From positions 124,001 through 188,000 of the forward strand of contig NZ_BMSX01000017.1 in NCBI RefSeq assembly GCF_014649375.1: 64,000 nucleotides of DNA, given 5' to 3'. Positions 33,763 through 41,541 of this stretch are shown here, piece after piece. The DNA comes from Streptomyces aurantiogriseus. Its GTDB lineage: Bacteria; Actinomycetota; Actinomycetes; Streptomycetales; Streptomycetaceae. Numbering within the stretch: position 1 is the first letter of the stretch; each line of letters begins with the position of its first letter. Both the position numbers and the translations under genes were made by a program. The notes below the pieces were generated by a model, which worked only from the letters and a program-made list of their open reading frames with translations, was not told the DNA's origin and ran no database searches.

Positions 33763-34782
33763 TCAGCGGCGCCGCAGCGACGGGTCGAGCAGCGCGGGCG
33801 GAGTGTCGTACTTCTCGTGCGGCGCCAGGTCGGTGCCGGGGGCGACGATCGCGTCGATCGCGTCGAGCACGTCGGCGGAGAGCACGGTGTCGGCGGCGGC
33901 GAGCTGCGCGTGCAGGTGATCCGGTGTGCGGGGGCCGATGAGCGCGCTGGTCACGGCGGGATGCGCGGTCACGAATCCGAGCGCGAGCTGGATCAGGGTC
34001 AGGCCGGCCTCGTCGGCGACCCCGGCCAGCTGCTCGACGGCGTCGAGCCGGGCCCGGTTGACGGGGAGGGTCGTGTCGAACCGTTCCGGCATGAACGTCG
34101 AGCGGCTGGTGGCGATGTCCCGGCCCGCGCGGATCGCGCCCGACAGCCAGCCCGAGGCCAGCGGGCTCCACACCAGCACCCCGAGCCCGTACTCCTCGGC
34201 CACGGGCAGCACGTCGGTCTCGATACCGCGCTGCAGGATCGAGTAGCTGGGCTGTTCGGTGACGTAACGGCTCAGGTGATGCTCGCGGGCGGCCCACTGG
34301 GCCTGCACGACGCGGTAGGCCGGGAAGGTCGAGGAGCCGAAGGAGCGGATCTTTCCCGCGCGCTGCAGGTCGGTCAACGCCGACAGGGTCTCCTCGTCGC
34401 TGGTGCGCGGGTCCCATCGGTGGATCTGGTAGAGATCGACGTGGTCGACACCGAGACGGCGCAGGCTGTTGTCCAGCGCGGTGACCAACCAGCGGCGCGA
34501 GCTGCCCTGATGGTTGCGCTCGTCGCTCATCGGCATGGTGGCCTTCGTGGCCAGCACGATGTCGTCGCGGCGGCCGGCGATGGCCTTGCCGACCATCTCC
34601 TCCGACTCGCCGGCGCTGTACATGTCGGCGGTGTCGATGAGGTTGATCCCGCCCTCGAGGGCGGCGTCGACGAGGGCGGTGGCCTCCTCCTGGGTGGTGC
34701 GCCCGATGGCGCCGAAGTTCATCGCGCCGAGCGCGAGGGAGCTGACCTGCACACCGGTGCGGCCCAAGGTGCGGTACTGCAT
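33763..34782 (-). CDS. Aldo/keto reductase
   Basis: The 339-residue NADPH-dependent reductase has the full catalytic tetrad Asp50, Tyr55 (DTADMYSAGESEEMVGKA), Lys80 (LATKATMPMS) and His121 (LYQIHRWDP). It starts MQYRTLGRTGVQVSSLALG, the standard family beginning, and keeps the NADPH loop ALIGPRTPDHLHAQL near the end. It diverges from the TetR gene across a compact GGAAC/GTTCC operator cluster, so TetR repression is likely. Its product is probably a cytosolic carbonyl reductase. The natural substrate is unknown. Confidence 0.93.
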   Translation of the reverse strand: MQYRTLGRTGVQVSSLALGAMNFGAIGRTTQEEATALVDAALEGGINLIDTADMYSAGESEEMVGKAIAGRRDDIVLATKATMPMSDERNHQGSSRRWLVTALDNSLRRLGVDHVDLYQIHRWDPRTSDEETLSALTDLQRAGKIRSFGSSTFPAYRVVQAQWAAREHHLSRYVTEQPSYSILQRGIETDVLPVAEEYGLGVLVWSPLASGWLSGAIRAGRDIATSRSTFMPERFDTTLPVNRARLDAVEQLAGVADEAGLTLIQLALGFVTAHPAVTSALIGPRTPDHLHAQLAAADTVLSADVLDAIDAIVAPGTDLAPHEKYDTPPALLDPSLRRR

Positions 34783-34864
34783 GACCGTGTTCCTCCGTTG
34801 CGGATGAAGGGTGGGGGCAATGCATGGCTTGGTCGGAGGCCCTCCGCTCTGGCATCATGAGCGC

Positions 34865-34908
34865 AAGCGGAACCTCGTTCCGGAACGATACGGAACGTTG
34901 TTCCGCTT
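34865..34908. promoter_or_regulatory. TetR operator cluster (GGAAC/GTTCC half-sites)
   Basis: Five GGAAC or GTTCC half-sites are packed in 40 bases: 34869-34873, 34877-34881, 34882-34886, 34892-34896 and 34900-34904. They form a perfect palindrome GTTCCGGAAC (34877-34886), a second CGGAAC-GTT-GTTCCG (34891-34905), and an outer inverted pair AAGCGGAAC / GTTCCGCTT. The cluster lies between the divergent aldo/keto reductase and TetR genes, just where both promoters should be. Confidence 0.8.
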
Positions 34909-34935
34909 GGCAAGATCGGTTGTGCGGGGAGCGGC

Positions 34936-35532
34936 GTGGTGAACGACAGCGACGAGGGCGGCGCGGGGCGCGCGGCCCGGTCCAAGCGGGCGGACGCCCG
35001 GCGTAACAAGGAGACGCTGCTCGACGCGGCCGCCGCGGTCTTCGTCACGTCAGGCGTGGACGCGCCGGTACGCGCCATCGCGGCCGAGGCCGGCGTCGGG
35101 CTGGGCACGATCTACCGCCACTTCCCGACGCGAGCGGATCTGATCATCGCCGTCTACCGGCACCAGGTCGACGCCTGCGCCGAGGCCGGTCCGGCCCTGC
35201 TGGCGACCAGCGCGACTCCATACGCCGCACTGGGGCGGTGGATCCACCTCTTCGTCGACTTCCTGGTCACCAAGCACGGACTCGCCACCGCGCTGCAGTC
35301 CGAGGACGCCGGCTTCGACACGCTGCACGCGTACTTCCTCGACCGGCTCGTGCCCGTGTGCACCCAGCTGCTCGAGGCCGCGGCCGCCTCCGGCGAGATC
35401 CGCTCCGACCTGGAGGCCTACGAGCTCATGCGCGGCGTCGGGAACCTCTGCATCGGCGCGGAGAGCGATCCCCGCTACGACGCCCGTCGACTGGTCGACC
35501 TCCTCGTCGCAGGACTGCGCCGACCGCACTGA
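34936..35532 (+). CDS. TetR/AcrR family transcriptional regulator
   Basis: The 198-residue regulator has an N-terminal helix-turn-helix (ARRNKETLLDAAAAVFV-like start, then AIAAEAGVGLGTIYRHFPTR ADL) and a C-terminal ligand domain with HLFVDFLVTKHGLATALQSE. A pair of GTG codons (34936 and 34939) can serve as start, GGGGA lying just before. It probably represses itself and the divergent aldo/keto reductase plus oxidoreductase through the operator cluster at 34865-34908. The inducer is unknown. Confidence 0.92.
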   Translation: MVNDSDEGGAGRAARSKRADARRNKETLLDAAAAVFVTSGVDAPVRAIAAEAGVGLGTIYRHFPTRADLIIAVYRHQVDACAEAGPALLATSATPYAALGRWIHLFVDFLVTKHGLATALQSEDAGFDTLHAYFLDRLVPVCTQLLEAAAASGEIRSDLEAYELMRGVGNLCIGAESDPRYDARRLVDLLVAGLRRPH

Positions 35533-35675
35533 CCGGCGGCCGGGCAGCCGAGGCGGCCCGGGCGTCGCCCGCGGCTCCCCCGCTCATCGGCCCGAGCACG
35601 GTGAACACGAGCACCGGCACGCCCGTACCCTCAGGGGACAGCGCCCATGAGCCCGCCGCACGGGCTCCGCCCAGG

Positions 35676-36098
35676 ATGACCGCGATGATGAAAGCCGAGC
35701 AGCACCCCGAGGCACCGCCCATGCGGCGGTGGCGGGCGCTGCTCGTGCTCGGGCTGCTGGCCGGGTTGCTGGCCATGCACGCCCTGGCCCCCGGGGGCAC
35801 CGTCCACGAGCACGCCGGCCCGCAGCACACGACGGCCGTGCACATGACGGCCGCCGCGGTCAGCGCTCACGACGACTGCGCCGGAGACGGCGGGCACTGC
35901 GGCGGAGGACCCCTCCATCACGCCGATCCCGCCTGCGCGGCGGCCGCGGTGAGCGGGGCACCGGCTCTGCCCGCCCTCGCACCCGGCCCGGTGGCCGCCC
36001 CCGTACACGCCGACGCCGTCCGCTCGTACGCGACCGGAGCCCCGGACGGCTCACGCGCGCCACCGTCACTGGCGGAACTCCAGCTCCTGCGGATCTAG
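35676..36098 (+). CDS. DUF6153-like small membrane protein of the copper island
   Basis: The 140-residue protein has one N-terminal membrane helix (WRALLVLGLLAGLLAMHALA) and an outer region rich in His and Cys: HDDCAGDGGHCGGGPLHHAD then CAAAAVSGAPALPALAPGP. This follows the actinobacterial family I recall as DUF6153, of unknown function, often found next to DUF305 proteins. The start is one of three ATGs at 35676, 35685 or 35688. Its His/Cys ligands suggest a metal role, probably copper given the neighbours. It is followed by DUF305 88 bases later. Confidence 0.75.
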   Translation: MTAMMKAEQHPEAPPMRRWRALLVLGLLAGLLAMHALAPGGTVHEHAGPQHTTAVHMTAAAVSAHDDCAGDGGHCGGGPLHHADPACAAAAVSGAPALPALAPGPVAAPVHADAVRSYATGAPDGSRAPPSLAELQLLRI

Positions 36099-36186
36099 AC
36101 ACCACGGCACCACGTCACCGGCACAGCCGCGTGCTGCGCCTCGGCACGTCCGGATCCCTTTCACACAGCACAGCAGGAGTTCCAGC

Positions 36187-36837
36187 ATGCGCAACATCCG
36201 TACCCTGACCCGCCGCGCCGCCGTGGTGGCCGCGTCCGTCACCGCCGCGCTCGTCCTCGCCGCCTGCGGCGACGGCGGCGACGACAGCGGCACCGGGCAC
36301 GCGGGCGGCCACAGCTCCGCGTCGTCGTCGGCGAGCGCCGACGCCACGGCCGGGGCGCACAACGCCCAGGACGTGTCCTTCGCGCAGGGCATGATCCCCC
36401 ACCACCAGCAGGCCCTGGAGATGGCCGCGCTCGCCGCCGACCGGGCCTCCTCAGCCGAGGTCAAGGACCTCGCCTCGCGCGTCGAGAAGGCGCAGGACCC
36501 GGAGATCAAGACCATGAGCGGCTGGCTGACGTCCTGGGGCGAGGACGTCCCGGCGTCGTCCGACAGCGCCGCGGAGTCGATGCACGGCATGGACCACTCG
36601 GGGATGCCCGGGATGATGGACAGCGCGGACATGGACAAGCTGGAGAAGGCGTCCGGCACGGACTTCGACACCATGTTCCTGACCATGATGATCGAGCACC
36701 ACGAGGGTGCCGTGGACATGGCCACCACCGAGAAGGACAAGGGCGAGTACGGTCCCGCCACGTCCATGGCCGGCGACATCGTCACCGCGCAGACCGCCGA
36801 GATCGCCGAGATGAACAAGCTCCTCGGCAAGAGCTGA
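36187..36837 (+). CDS. DUF305 family lipoprotein
   Basis: The 216-residue exported protein has a signal peptide with lipobox LVLAAC. The DUF305 repeat is seen twice: FAQGMIPHHQQALEMAALAA and FLTMMIEHHEGAVDMATTEK, each with a His pair, separated by a Met/His-rich stretch MHGMDHSGMPGMMDSADMDK. The Met and His clusters are what one expects of a periplasmic copper buffer. It sits beside copper resistance genes and is ended by a strong bidirectional terminator. Confidence 0.93.
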   Translation: MRNIRTLTRRAAVVAASVTAALVLAACGDGGDDSGTGHAGGHSSASSSASADATAGAHNAQDVSFAQGMIPHHQQALEMAALAADRASSAEVKDLASRVEKAQDPEIKTMSGWLTSWGEDVPASSDSAAESMHGMDHSGMPGMMDSADMDKLEKASGTDFDTMFLTMMIEHHEGAVDMATTEKDKGEYGPATSMAGDIVTAQTAEIAEMNKLLGKS

Positions 36838-36843
36838 CAGGCC

Positions 36844-36885
36844 GGAGGGGGCGGGTCCGGTGTCCCCACCGGACCCGCCCCCTCC
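36844..36885. terminator. Bidirectional terminator between DUF305 and the convergent secreted-protein gene
   Basis: A perfect 19-base-pair hairpin: the arm starting GGAGGGGGCGGGTCC (36844-36862) pairs with the arm ending CCGCCCCCTCC (36867-36885) across a 4-base loop TCCC. It starts six bases after the DUF305 stop and serves both convergent genes. There is no long U-run, as is usual in Streptomyces. Confidence 0.85.
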
Positions 36886-36913
36886 CCGATGCGTGCCTAC
36901 GCCGGGCGCCGCC

Positions 36914-37894
36914 TCAGTGCCGATGTCCGTCGGCGGACTCCTCCGTGCCCGTCGGCCCACCGTCGGCGGACTCCTCCGTGCCCGCCGGCCCGCCGGAGCG
37001 GACCGTGAACGCCGCCGTGTGGACGCTTCCTTCGTGCTTGAAGTCGAGGAAGAGGCGGTAGGTGCCGCTGCTGGGGGCCGTGGCCGTGAACGAGATGCCC
37101 GGGCCGGGCCTGGTCGCGCCGTCGCCGGGTTCGCCGCCCGGGTGGACGTGGAGGTAGGCGAGGTCGCCGGAGCGCAGGGCGACGAGGTGGCCGTACGCAC
37201 CGAGGTAGGGCTGGAGGTCGGTGACCGGCTTGCCGTCGCGGGAAACCGTCAGCTTCAGTTCGCCGGCCGCGCCCGGGCGCAGCTGCCCGTCCAGCTCGAC
37301 CTCGTAGCCGTCGGTCCTGGACGTGGTGGCGGGCGCGGGCAGGTCCTTCGGCTCATACGGGCCCGAGGCCGCGAGGTCTGCTCCGAGGGTGAGGTTCTCG
37401 GCCCCCTTCGCCGCCGGGGTGAAGTCGGCGAAGATCCGGTAGCCGCCTGCCCGGGGCAGGTCGACGGGGATGCTCCAGGTGCCGTCGGCGGCGCGGGTGG
37501 GGTGCAGGTGGCGGTAGGTGACCAGGTCACGTGAGGCCAGGATGAGGTGAAGTTCCTTGTCGTGCTCGCGTCGGTAGGTGGTGACGGCGCGGCCGTTCCC
37601 GTCCCGGATCGCGAAGCGCAGGTCGGTCGGCTGTCCTGCCGCGACCCTCGGGGTCCTGAGGTCGAGGGTGTACCCGCCCTCGGAGATCTGCAGGCCGCCG
37701 GCCGCCGGGGTCGACGCGTGCTCCGCGTGGCCGCCGCCTTCCTCCGGCGCCGGTGGTTCCTCGCTGTGGCTGTCATGGCGTGCGGGCGCCTTGTCCGCGA
37801 CGACGGGGTCGACGCCCTTGCCCACGCCATAAGCGGTGCCGAAGGTCGCGGCGAGCGCTGCGGCGAACGCGGTGATCTTCAGTCCGGCCTTCAT
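36914..37894 (-). CDS. Secreted His-rich protein of the copper island
   Basis: The 326-residue protein has an N-terminal export helix (LKITAFAAALAATFGTAYGV), a His/Glu/Pro-rich segment (HDSHSEEPPAPEEGGGHAEH) and two or three beta-sandwich-like domains with HLHPTRAADGTW, LAYLHVHPGG and YRLFLDFKHEGSVHTAAF. The C terminus has an 11-residue duplication (GTEESADG twice) and ends in HRH. HLHP and HVHP motifs suggest surface metal binding. I do not know a named family. It diverges from copZ across the CsoR-like sites, so copper control is likely. Confidence 0.82.
   Translation of the reverse strand: MKAGLKITAFAAALAATFGTAYGVGKGVDPVVADKAPARHDSHSEEPPAPEEGGGHAEHASTPAAGGLQISEGGYTLDLRTPRVAAGQPTDLRFAIRDGNGRAVTTYRREHDKELHLILASRDLVTYRHLHPTRAADGTWSIPVDLPRAGGYRIFADFTPAAKGAENLTLGADLAASGPYEPKDLPAPATTSRTDGYEVELDGQLRPGAAGELKLTVSRDGKPVTDLQPYLGAYGHLVALRSGDLAYLHVHPGGEPGDGATRPGPGISFTATAPSSGTYRLFLDFKHEGSVHTAAFTVRSGGPAGTEESADGGPTGTEESADGHRH
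36927..36992. repeat. 33-base tandem duplication at the 3' end of the secreted-protein gene
   Basis: Copies at 36927-36959 and 36960-36992 differ at two positions. They keep the frame and encode the GTEESADG duplication. Confidence 0.85.
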
Positions 37895-37956
37895 GGATGC
37901 CTCCCGGAGAAGAGGGGCCCTCGGACCTTGCGCGGGGGGCCTCGATTCACTTCAAG

Positions 37957-37973
37957 ATACCCCCAGGGGGTAT
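37957..37973. promoter_or_regulatory. CsoR-like copper operator 1
   Basis: A perfect 17-base palindrome ATACCCCC-A-GGGGGTAT. The ATACCCC/GGGGTAT pattern is typical of CsoR operators. It lies 63 bases upstream of the secreted-protein start and serves the leftward promoter. Confidence 0.8.
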
Positions 37974-38003
37974 AAAGTCAAGCGCTCGCACCGCTTGCCC
38001 TCG

Positions 38004-38020
38004 ATACCCCATGGGGGTAT
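38004..38020. promoter_or_regulatory. CsoR-like copper operator 2
   Basis: ATACCCC-AT-GGGGGTAT, a near-perfect palindrome of the same type, 31 bases from the first site's right end. It is well placed for the copZ-copA promoter. No csoR gene is in the window, so the regulator must be encoded elsewhere. Confidence 0.8.
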
Positions 38021-38037
38021 ACAGGAGACGGATACCC

Positions 38038-38058
38038 GGATACCCCCACCCCGTATCC
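38038..38058. promoter_or_regulatory. CsoR-like copper operator 3
   Basis: GGATAC at 38038-38043 and GTATCC at 38053-38058 flank a C-rich centre, giving GGATACCCCCACCCCGTATC plus C. It is a weaker match to the other two sites, as the central G-run is missing. Confidence 0.6.
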
Positions 38059-38076
38059 GAGCCAGAGACTCGCGAT

Positions 38077-38102
38077 CCGACCGACCGACCGACCGACCGA
38101 CC
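38077..38102. repeat. Tetranucleotide repeat (CCGA)6 before the copZ ribosome site
   Basis: Six exact CCGA units plus CC run directly into the ribosome site AGGAGG (38103-38108) of copZ. It is in the transcribed leader, not in the coding sequence. Confidence 0.85.
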
Positions 38103-38115
38103 AGGAGGAAACCCC

Positions 38116-38400
38116 ATGTCCTCGTCTTGCTGCTCCGCCGACGGCACCTGCTCGACCGGCACCGCCGGCCCGACCACGACCACGGAAGGCGTCACCACGA
38201 CGTACGCCGTCTCCGGCATGACCTGCGGCCACTGCAAGGCCACGCTGACCAAGGTCATCGGCGAGCTGGACGGCGTGACCGGTGTCGACGTCGACCTCGG
38301 CACCGGCCGGGTCACCGTCAGCAGTACCGCGGAGCCGGACGACGCGGTGATCGCCGAGGCCGTCGACGAGGCCGGCTACGGGCTGACCGGCCGGGCCTGA
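38116..38400 (+). CDS. copZ: Copper chaperone CopZ-like heavy-metal-associated protein
   Basis: The 94-residue protein has an HMA domain with metal motif GMTCGHC (Cys37, Cys40) and the usual ferredoxin-like pattern (VSGMTCGHCKATLTKVIGEL, then VTVSSTAEPDD). An N-terminal extension SSSCCSADGTCS adds three cysteines (5, 6, 12), unusual for CopZ. ATG 38116 has AGGAGG seven bases upstream. It passes Cu(I) to the CopA ATPase encoded 60 bases downstream and is controlled by the CsoR-like sites. Confidence 0.92.
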   Translation: MSSSCCSADGTCSTGTAGPTTTTEGVTTTYAVSGMTCGHCKATLTKVIGELDGVTGVDVDLGTGRVTVSSTAEPDDAVIAEAVDEAGYGLTGRA

Positions 38401-38460
38401 CCCGCACTCCCCCGCACGGCCGGGACCGTGTCCCGGCCGCCCACCCGACGAGGAGCAGCC

Positions 38461-40719
38461 ATGACCACCACCACGACCGGCGCCGAGGTAGAGCTCGCCA
38501 TCGGCGGTATGACCTGCGCCTCGTGCGCCGCCCGTGTCGAGAAGAAGCTCAACCGGATGGACGGGGTCACCGCCACCGTCAACTACGCCACCGAGAAGGC
38601 GAAGGTCAGCTACGGCGGTGACGTGTCCGTCCAGGACCTGATCGCCACCGTCGAGGCGACCGGCTATACCGCGCGGGAGCCCGCCCCCGTACCCACCCGG
38701 ACCGGGAGCGGCGACGACACGGCGGGGACGGACGACGAACTGCGGCCGCTGCGGGAGCGGTTGGTCACCGCGGTGGCGCTGGCGATCCCGGTCGTCGCGA
38801 TGGCGATGGTCCCGGCGCTGCAGTTCGAGTACTGGCAGTGGCTGTCCCTGACGCTCGCGGCACCCGTGGTGACGTACGCGGGATGGCCCTTCCACAAGGC
38901 GGCGTTCACCAACGCGCGGCACGGCGCGGCCACCATGGACACGCTGATCTCGGTCGGCACATCGGCCGCGTTCCTGTGGTCGCTGTGGGCGCTGTTCCTC
39001 GGGACCGCGGGCACGCCCGGCATGACCCACCCCTTCGAGCTGACCGTCGCCCGCGGCGACGGCGCCGGGAACATCTACCTGGAGGCCGCTGCCGGCGTGA
39101 CCGCCTTCGTCCTGGCGGGGCGGTACTTCGAGGCGCGGTCCAAGCGCAAGGCGGGAGCCGCCTTGCAGGCACTGCTGGAACTGGGCGCGAAGGACGTCAC
39201 CGTACTGCGCTCGGACGGCAGCGAACAGACCGTCCCCGCAGCGGAGTTGACGGTCGGGGACCGCTTCCTCGTCCGCCCGGGCGAGAAGATCGCCACCGAC
39301 GGGACAGTCGTCGAGGGTTCCTCCGCCGTGGACGCCTCCCTGCTCACCGGCGAGTCCGTCCCCGTGGAGGTGGGCGTCGGCGACGCGGTCACGGGTGCCA
39401 CGATCAACGCGGGCGGCCGCCTCGTCATCGAGGCCACCCGGGTCGGCGCCGACACCCGACTGGCCCGGATGGCCAAGCTGGTGGAGGACGCGCAGAACGG
39501 CAAGGCCGCGGCGCAGCGGCTCGCGGACCGGATCTCCGCCGTCTTCGTGCCGATCGTGATCGCCCTCGCGCTGGGCACGCTGGGCTTCTGGCTGGGCAAC
39601 GGCGCGGGGCTGACGGCCGCCTTCACCGCCGCCGTCGCCGTACTGATCATCGCCTGCCCGTGCGCCCTCGGCCTGGCCACGCCGACCGCGCTGCTGGTCG
39701 GCACCGGACGCGGTGCCCAGCTCGGCATCCTCATCAAGGGCCCGGAGGTCCTGGAGTCCACCCGCACGGTCGACACCATCGTCCTCGACAAGACCGGCAC
39801 CGTCACCACGGGCCGTATGACCCTGCTGGCCGTGCATGCCGCCGACGGCACCGACGAGGGCGAGGTCCTACGGCTGGCCGGCGCGCTGGAGCACGCCTCC
39901 GAGCACCCGATCGCCCGCGCCGTCGCCGACGGGGCACTGGAGAAGCTGGGCTCGCTGCCCACCCCCGAGGACTTCGCGAACCTCCCCGGCCTCGGCGTGC
40001 AGGGCATCGTCGACGGCCACGCGGTCCTTGTCGGCCGGGAGCGGCTGATCGCCGACTGGGCCATCGCACTGCCCGAGGACCTGGTGCGGGCCAGGACCGA
40101 AGCCGAGGCCGCGGGGCGCACCGCGATCACCGTGGCCTGGGACGGAGAGGCCCGGGCGGTCCTGGAGATCGCCGACGCGGTGAAGGAGACCAGCGCGGAG
40201 GCGATCACCCGGTTGCGCGCCCTCGGCCTGCGGCCGATGCTGCTGACCGGCGACAACAGGGCCGTGGCCGAGTCCGTCGCGCGCGAGGTCGGCATCGCAC
40301 CCGAGGACGTCGTCGCCGAGGTGCTGCCGCAGGACAAGGTCGACGTCGTCAAGCGGCTCCAGAGCGAGGGACACTCGGTCGCGATGGTCGGTGACGGCGT
40401 CAACGACGCCGCCGCTCTCGCCCAGGCCGATCTGGGACTGGCCATGGGCACGGGCACGGACGCCGCCATCGAGGCCGGCGACCTGACCCTCGTACGAGGC
40501 GACCTGCGCGCGGCGGCCGACGCCATCCGCCTGGCCCGCCGCACCCTCGGCACCATCCGCTCCAACCTCTTCTGGGCCTTCGCCTACAACGTGGCCGCGC
40601 TCCCGCTCGCCGCGGCCGGCCTGCTCAACCCCATGATCGCCGGGGCGGCCATGGCCTTCTCATCGGTCTTCGTGGTCGCCAACTCCCTGCGTCTGCGCAC
40701 CTTCACGTCCGCCCACTGA
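38461..40719 (+). CDS. copA: Copper-translocating P1B-type ATPase CopA
   Basis: The 752-residue pump exports Cu(I). It has an N-terminal HMA domain with GMTCASC (Cys19, Cys22), eight membrane helices, the intramembrane CPC motif in IACPCALGLATPTA (Cys399), phosphorylated Asp443 in DKTGT, HP motif in SEHPIARAV and GDGVNDAAAL near residue 644. The TGES actuator loop is LLTGESVPVE. ATG 38461 follows a GAGGAGC ribosome site. With copZ it forms the main efflux unit. The DUF4396 gene follows 45 bases later. Confidence 0.96.
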   Translation: MTTTTTGAEVELAIGGMTCASCAARVEKKLNRMDGVTATVNYATEKAKVSYGGDVSVQDLIATVEATGYTAREPAPVPTRTGSGDDTAGTDDELRPLRERLVTAVALAIPVVAMAMVPALQFEYWQWLSLTLAAPVVTYAGWPFHKAAFTNARHGAATMDTLISVGTSAAFLWSLWALFLGTAGTPGMTHPFELTVARGDGAGNIYLEAAAGVTAFVLAGRYFEARSKRKAGAALQALLELGAKDVTVLRSDGSEQTVPAAELTVGDRFLVRPGEKIATDGTVVEGSSAVDASLLTGESVPVEVGVGDAVTGATINAGGRLVIEATRVGADTRLARMAKLVEDAQNGKAAAQRLADRISAVFVPIVIALALGTLGFWLGNGAGLTAAFTAAVAVLIIACPCALGLATPTALLVGTGRGAQLGILIKGPEVLESTRTVDTIVLDKTGTVTTGRMTLLAVHAADGTDEGEVLRLAGALEHASEHPIARAVADGALEKLGSLPTPEDFANLPGLGVQGIVDGHAVLVGRERLIADWAIALPEDLVRARTEAEAAGRTAITVAWDGEARAVLEIADAVKETSAEAITRLRALGLRPMLLTGDNRAVAESVAREVGIAPEDVVAEVLPQDKVDVVKRLQSEGHSVAMVGDGVNDAAALAQADLGLAMGTGTDAAIEAGDLTLVRGDLRAAADAIRLARRTLGTIRSNLFWAFAYNVAALPLAAAGLLNPMIAGAAMAFSSVFVVANSLRLRTFTSAH

Positions 40720-40764
40720 GTCACCCACGCGTCCGGCCAACCCGATGGGATCGGAGACGAAGCC

Positions 40765-41292
40765 ATGAACCACAGCGATCACCCCACCGGAACCCCGCAC
40801 GACCAGGACGCCCACGCCGGCCACCTCCCCGGTCACGCCTCCCACGCGGGCCACGGAGGTGCCTCCTGGGCGACGGCGGTGAAGGCGACGCTGCACTGCC
40901 TGACCGGGTGCGCCATCGGCGAGATCCTCGGCATGGTCATCGGTACCGCCCTCGGCTGGGGCAACGTGCCGACCATGACCGTCGCGATCGTCCTCGCGTT
41001 CCTGTTCGGCTACTCCTTCACCCTGTTCGCGGTACGCCGGGCCGGGCTGGACCTCAAGTCGGCCGTCAAGGTGGCCCTGGCCGCCGACACCGTTTCGATC
41101 GCCGTGATGGAACTGGTCGACAACGCCATCATCGCGTTCACCCCGGGCGCCATGGACGCCGAGCTGGCGGACGGCCTGTTCTGGTCGGCCCTCCTCGGCG
41201 GCTTCGCGGTCGCCTTCCTGATCACCACGCCCGTGAACAAGTGGATGATCGGCCGCGGCAAGGGCCACGCCGTCGTCCACGCCTACCACTGA
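40765..41292 (+). CDS. DUF4396 family membrane protein
   Basis: The 175-residue protein has a His-rich N-terminal tail (MNHSDHPTGTPHDQDAHAGH and then HASHAGHGG) and four membrane helices: ATLHCLTGCAIGEILGMVIG, VAIVLAFLFGYSFTLFAV, TVSIAVMELVDNAIIAF and ALLGGFAVAFLITTP. This matches DUF4396, often found with copper ATPases or multicopper oxidases. It is the last gene of the cop operon. The His tail likely binds metal, but transport has not been shown for the family to my knowledge. Confidence 0.88.
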   Translation: MNHSDHPTGTPHDQDAHAGHLPGHASHAGHGGASWATAVKATLHCLTGCAIGEILGMVIGTALGWGNVPTMTVAIVLAFLFGYSFTLFAVRRAGLDLKSAVKVALAADTVSIAVMELVDNAIIAFTPGAMDAELADGLFWSALLGGFAVAFLITTPVNKWMIGRGKGHAVVHAYH

Positions 41293-41541
41293 CAGACGGC
41301 GCCTCATCGGCGCGGGGAGCGGGTCGACGGGGGTGCCCACGCGCGAGGTCTTCTCCCGCTCGGGCGAAGCCGGGAGCGGGGGAGGGCGTAGCCCTCGCGT
41401 ACGCGGCAGGATTCGCCGGACAGGCCGGGGCACCCCTCAGCGATCAGGTACGGCGGGGCGTTCTCCGTTGGCGGGTGTCCGGGCTTCGGGTGAGGATCGA
41501 GGAGTGGGTGATTGTTTCGGCGCGTGCGCTGAGGCGCCGCG
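41293..41541. other. Intergenic region with palindromic elements after the cop operon
   Basis: About 250 bases. It contains a hairpin CTCCCG (41353-41358) with CGGGAG (41371-41376) and another GAGGGC-GTA-GCCCTC (41382-41396). These resemble the common Streptomyces palindromic repeats and probably end cop transcription. The last 60 bases before 41542 should hold the LuxR promoter. No gene is seen. Confidence 0.55.
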
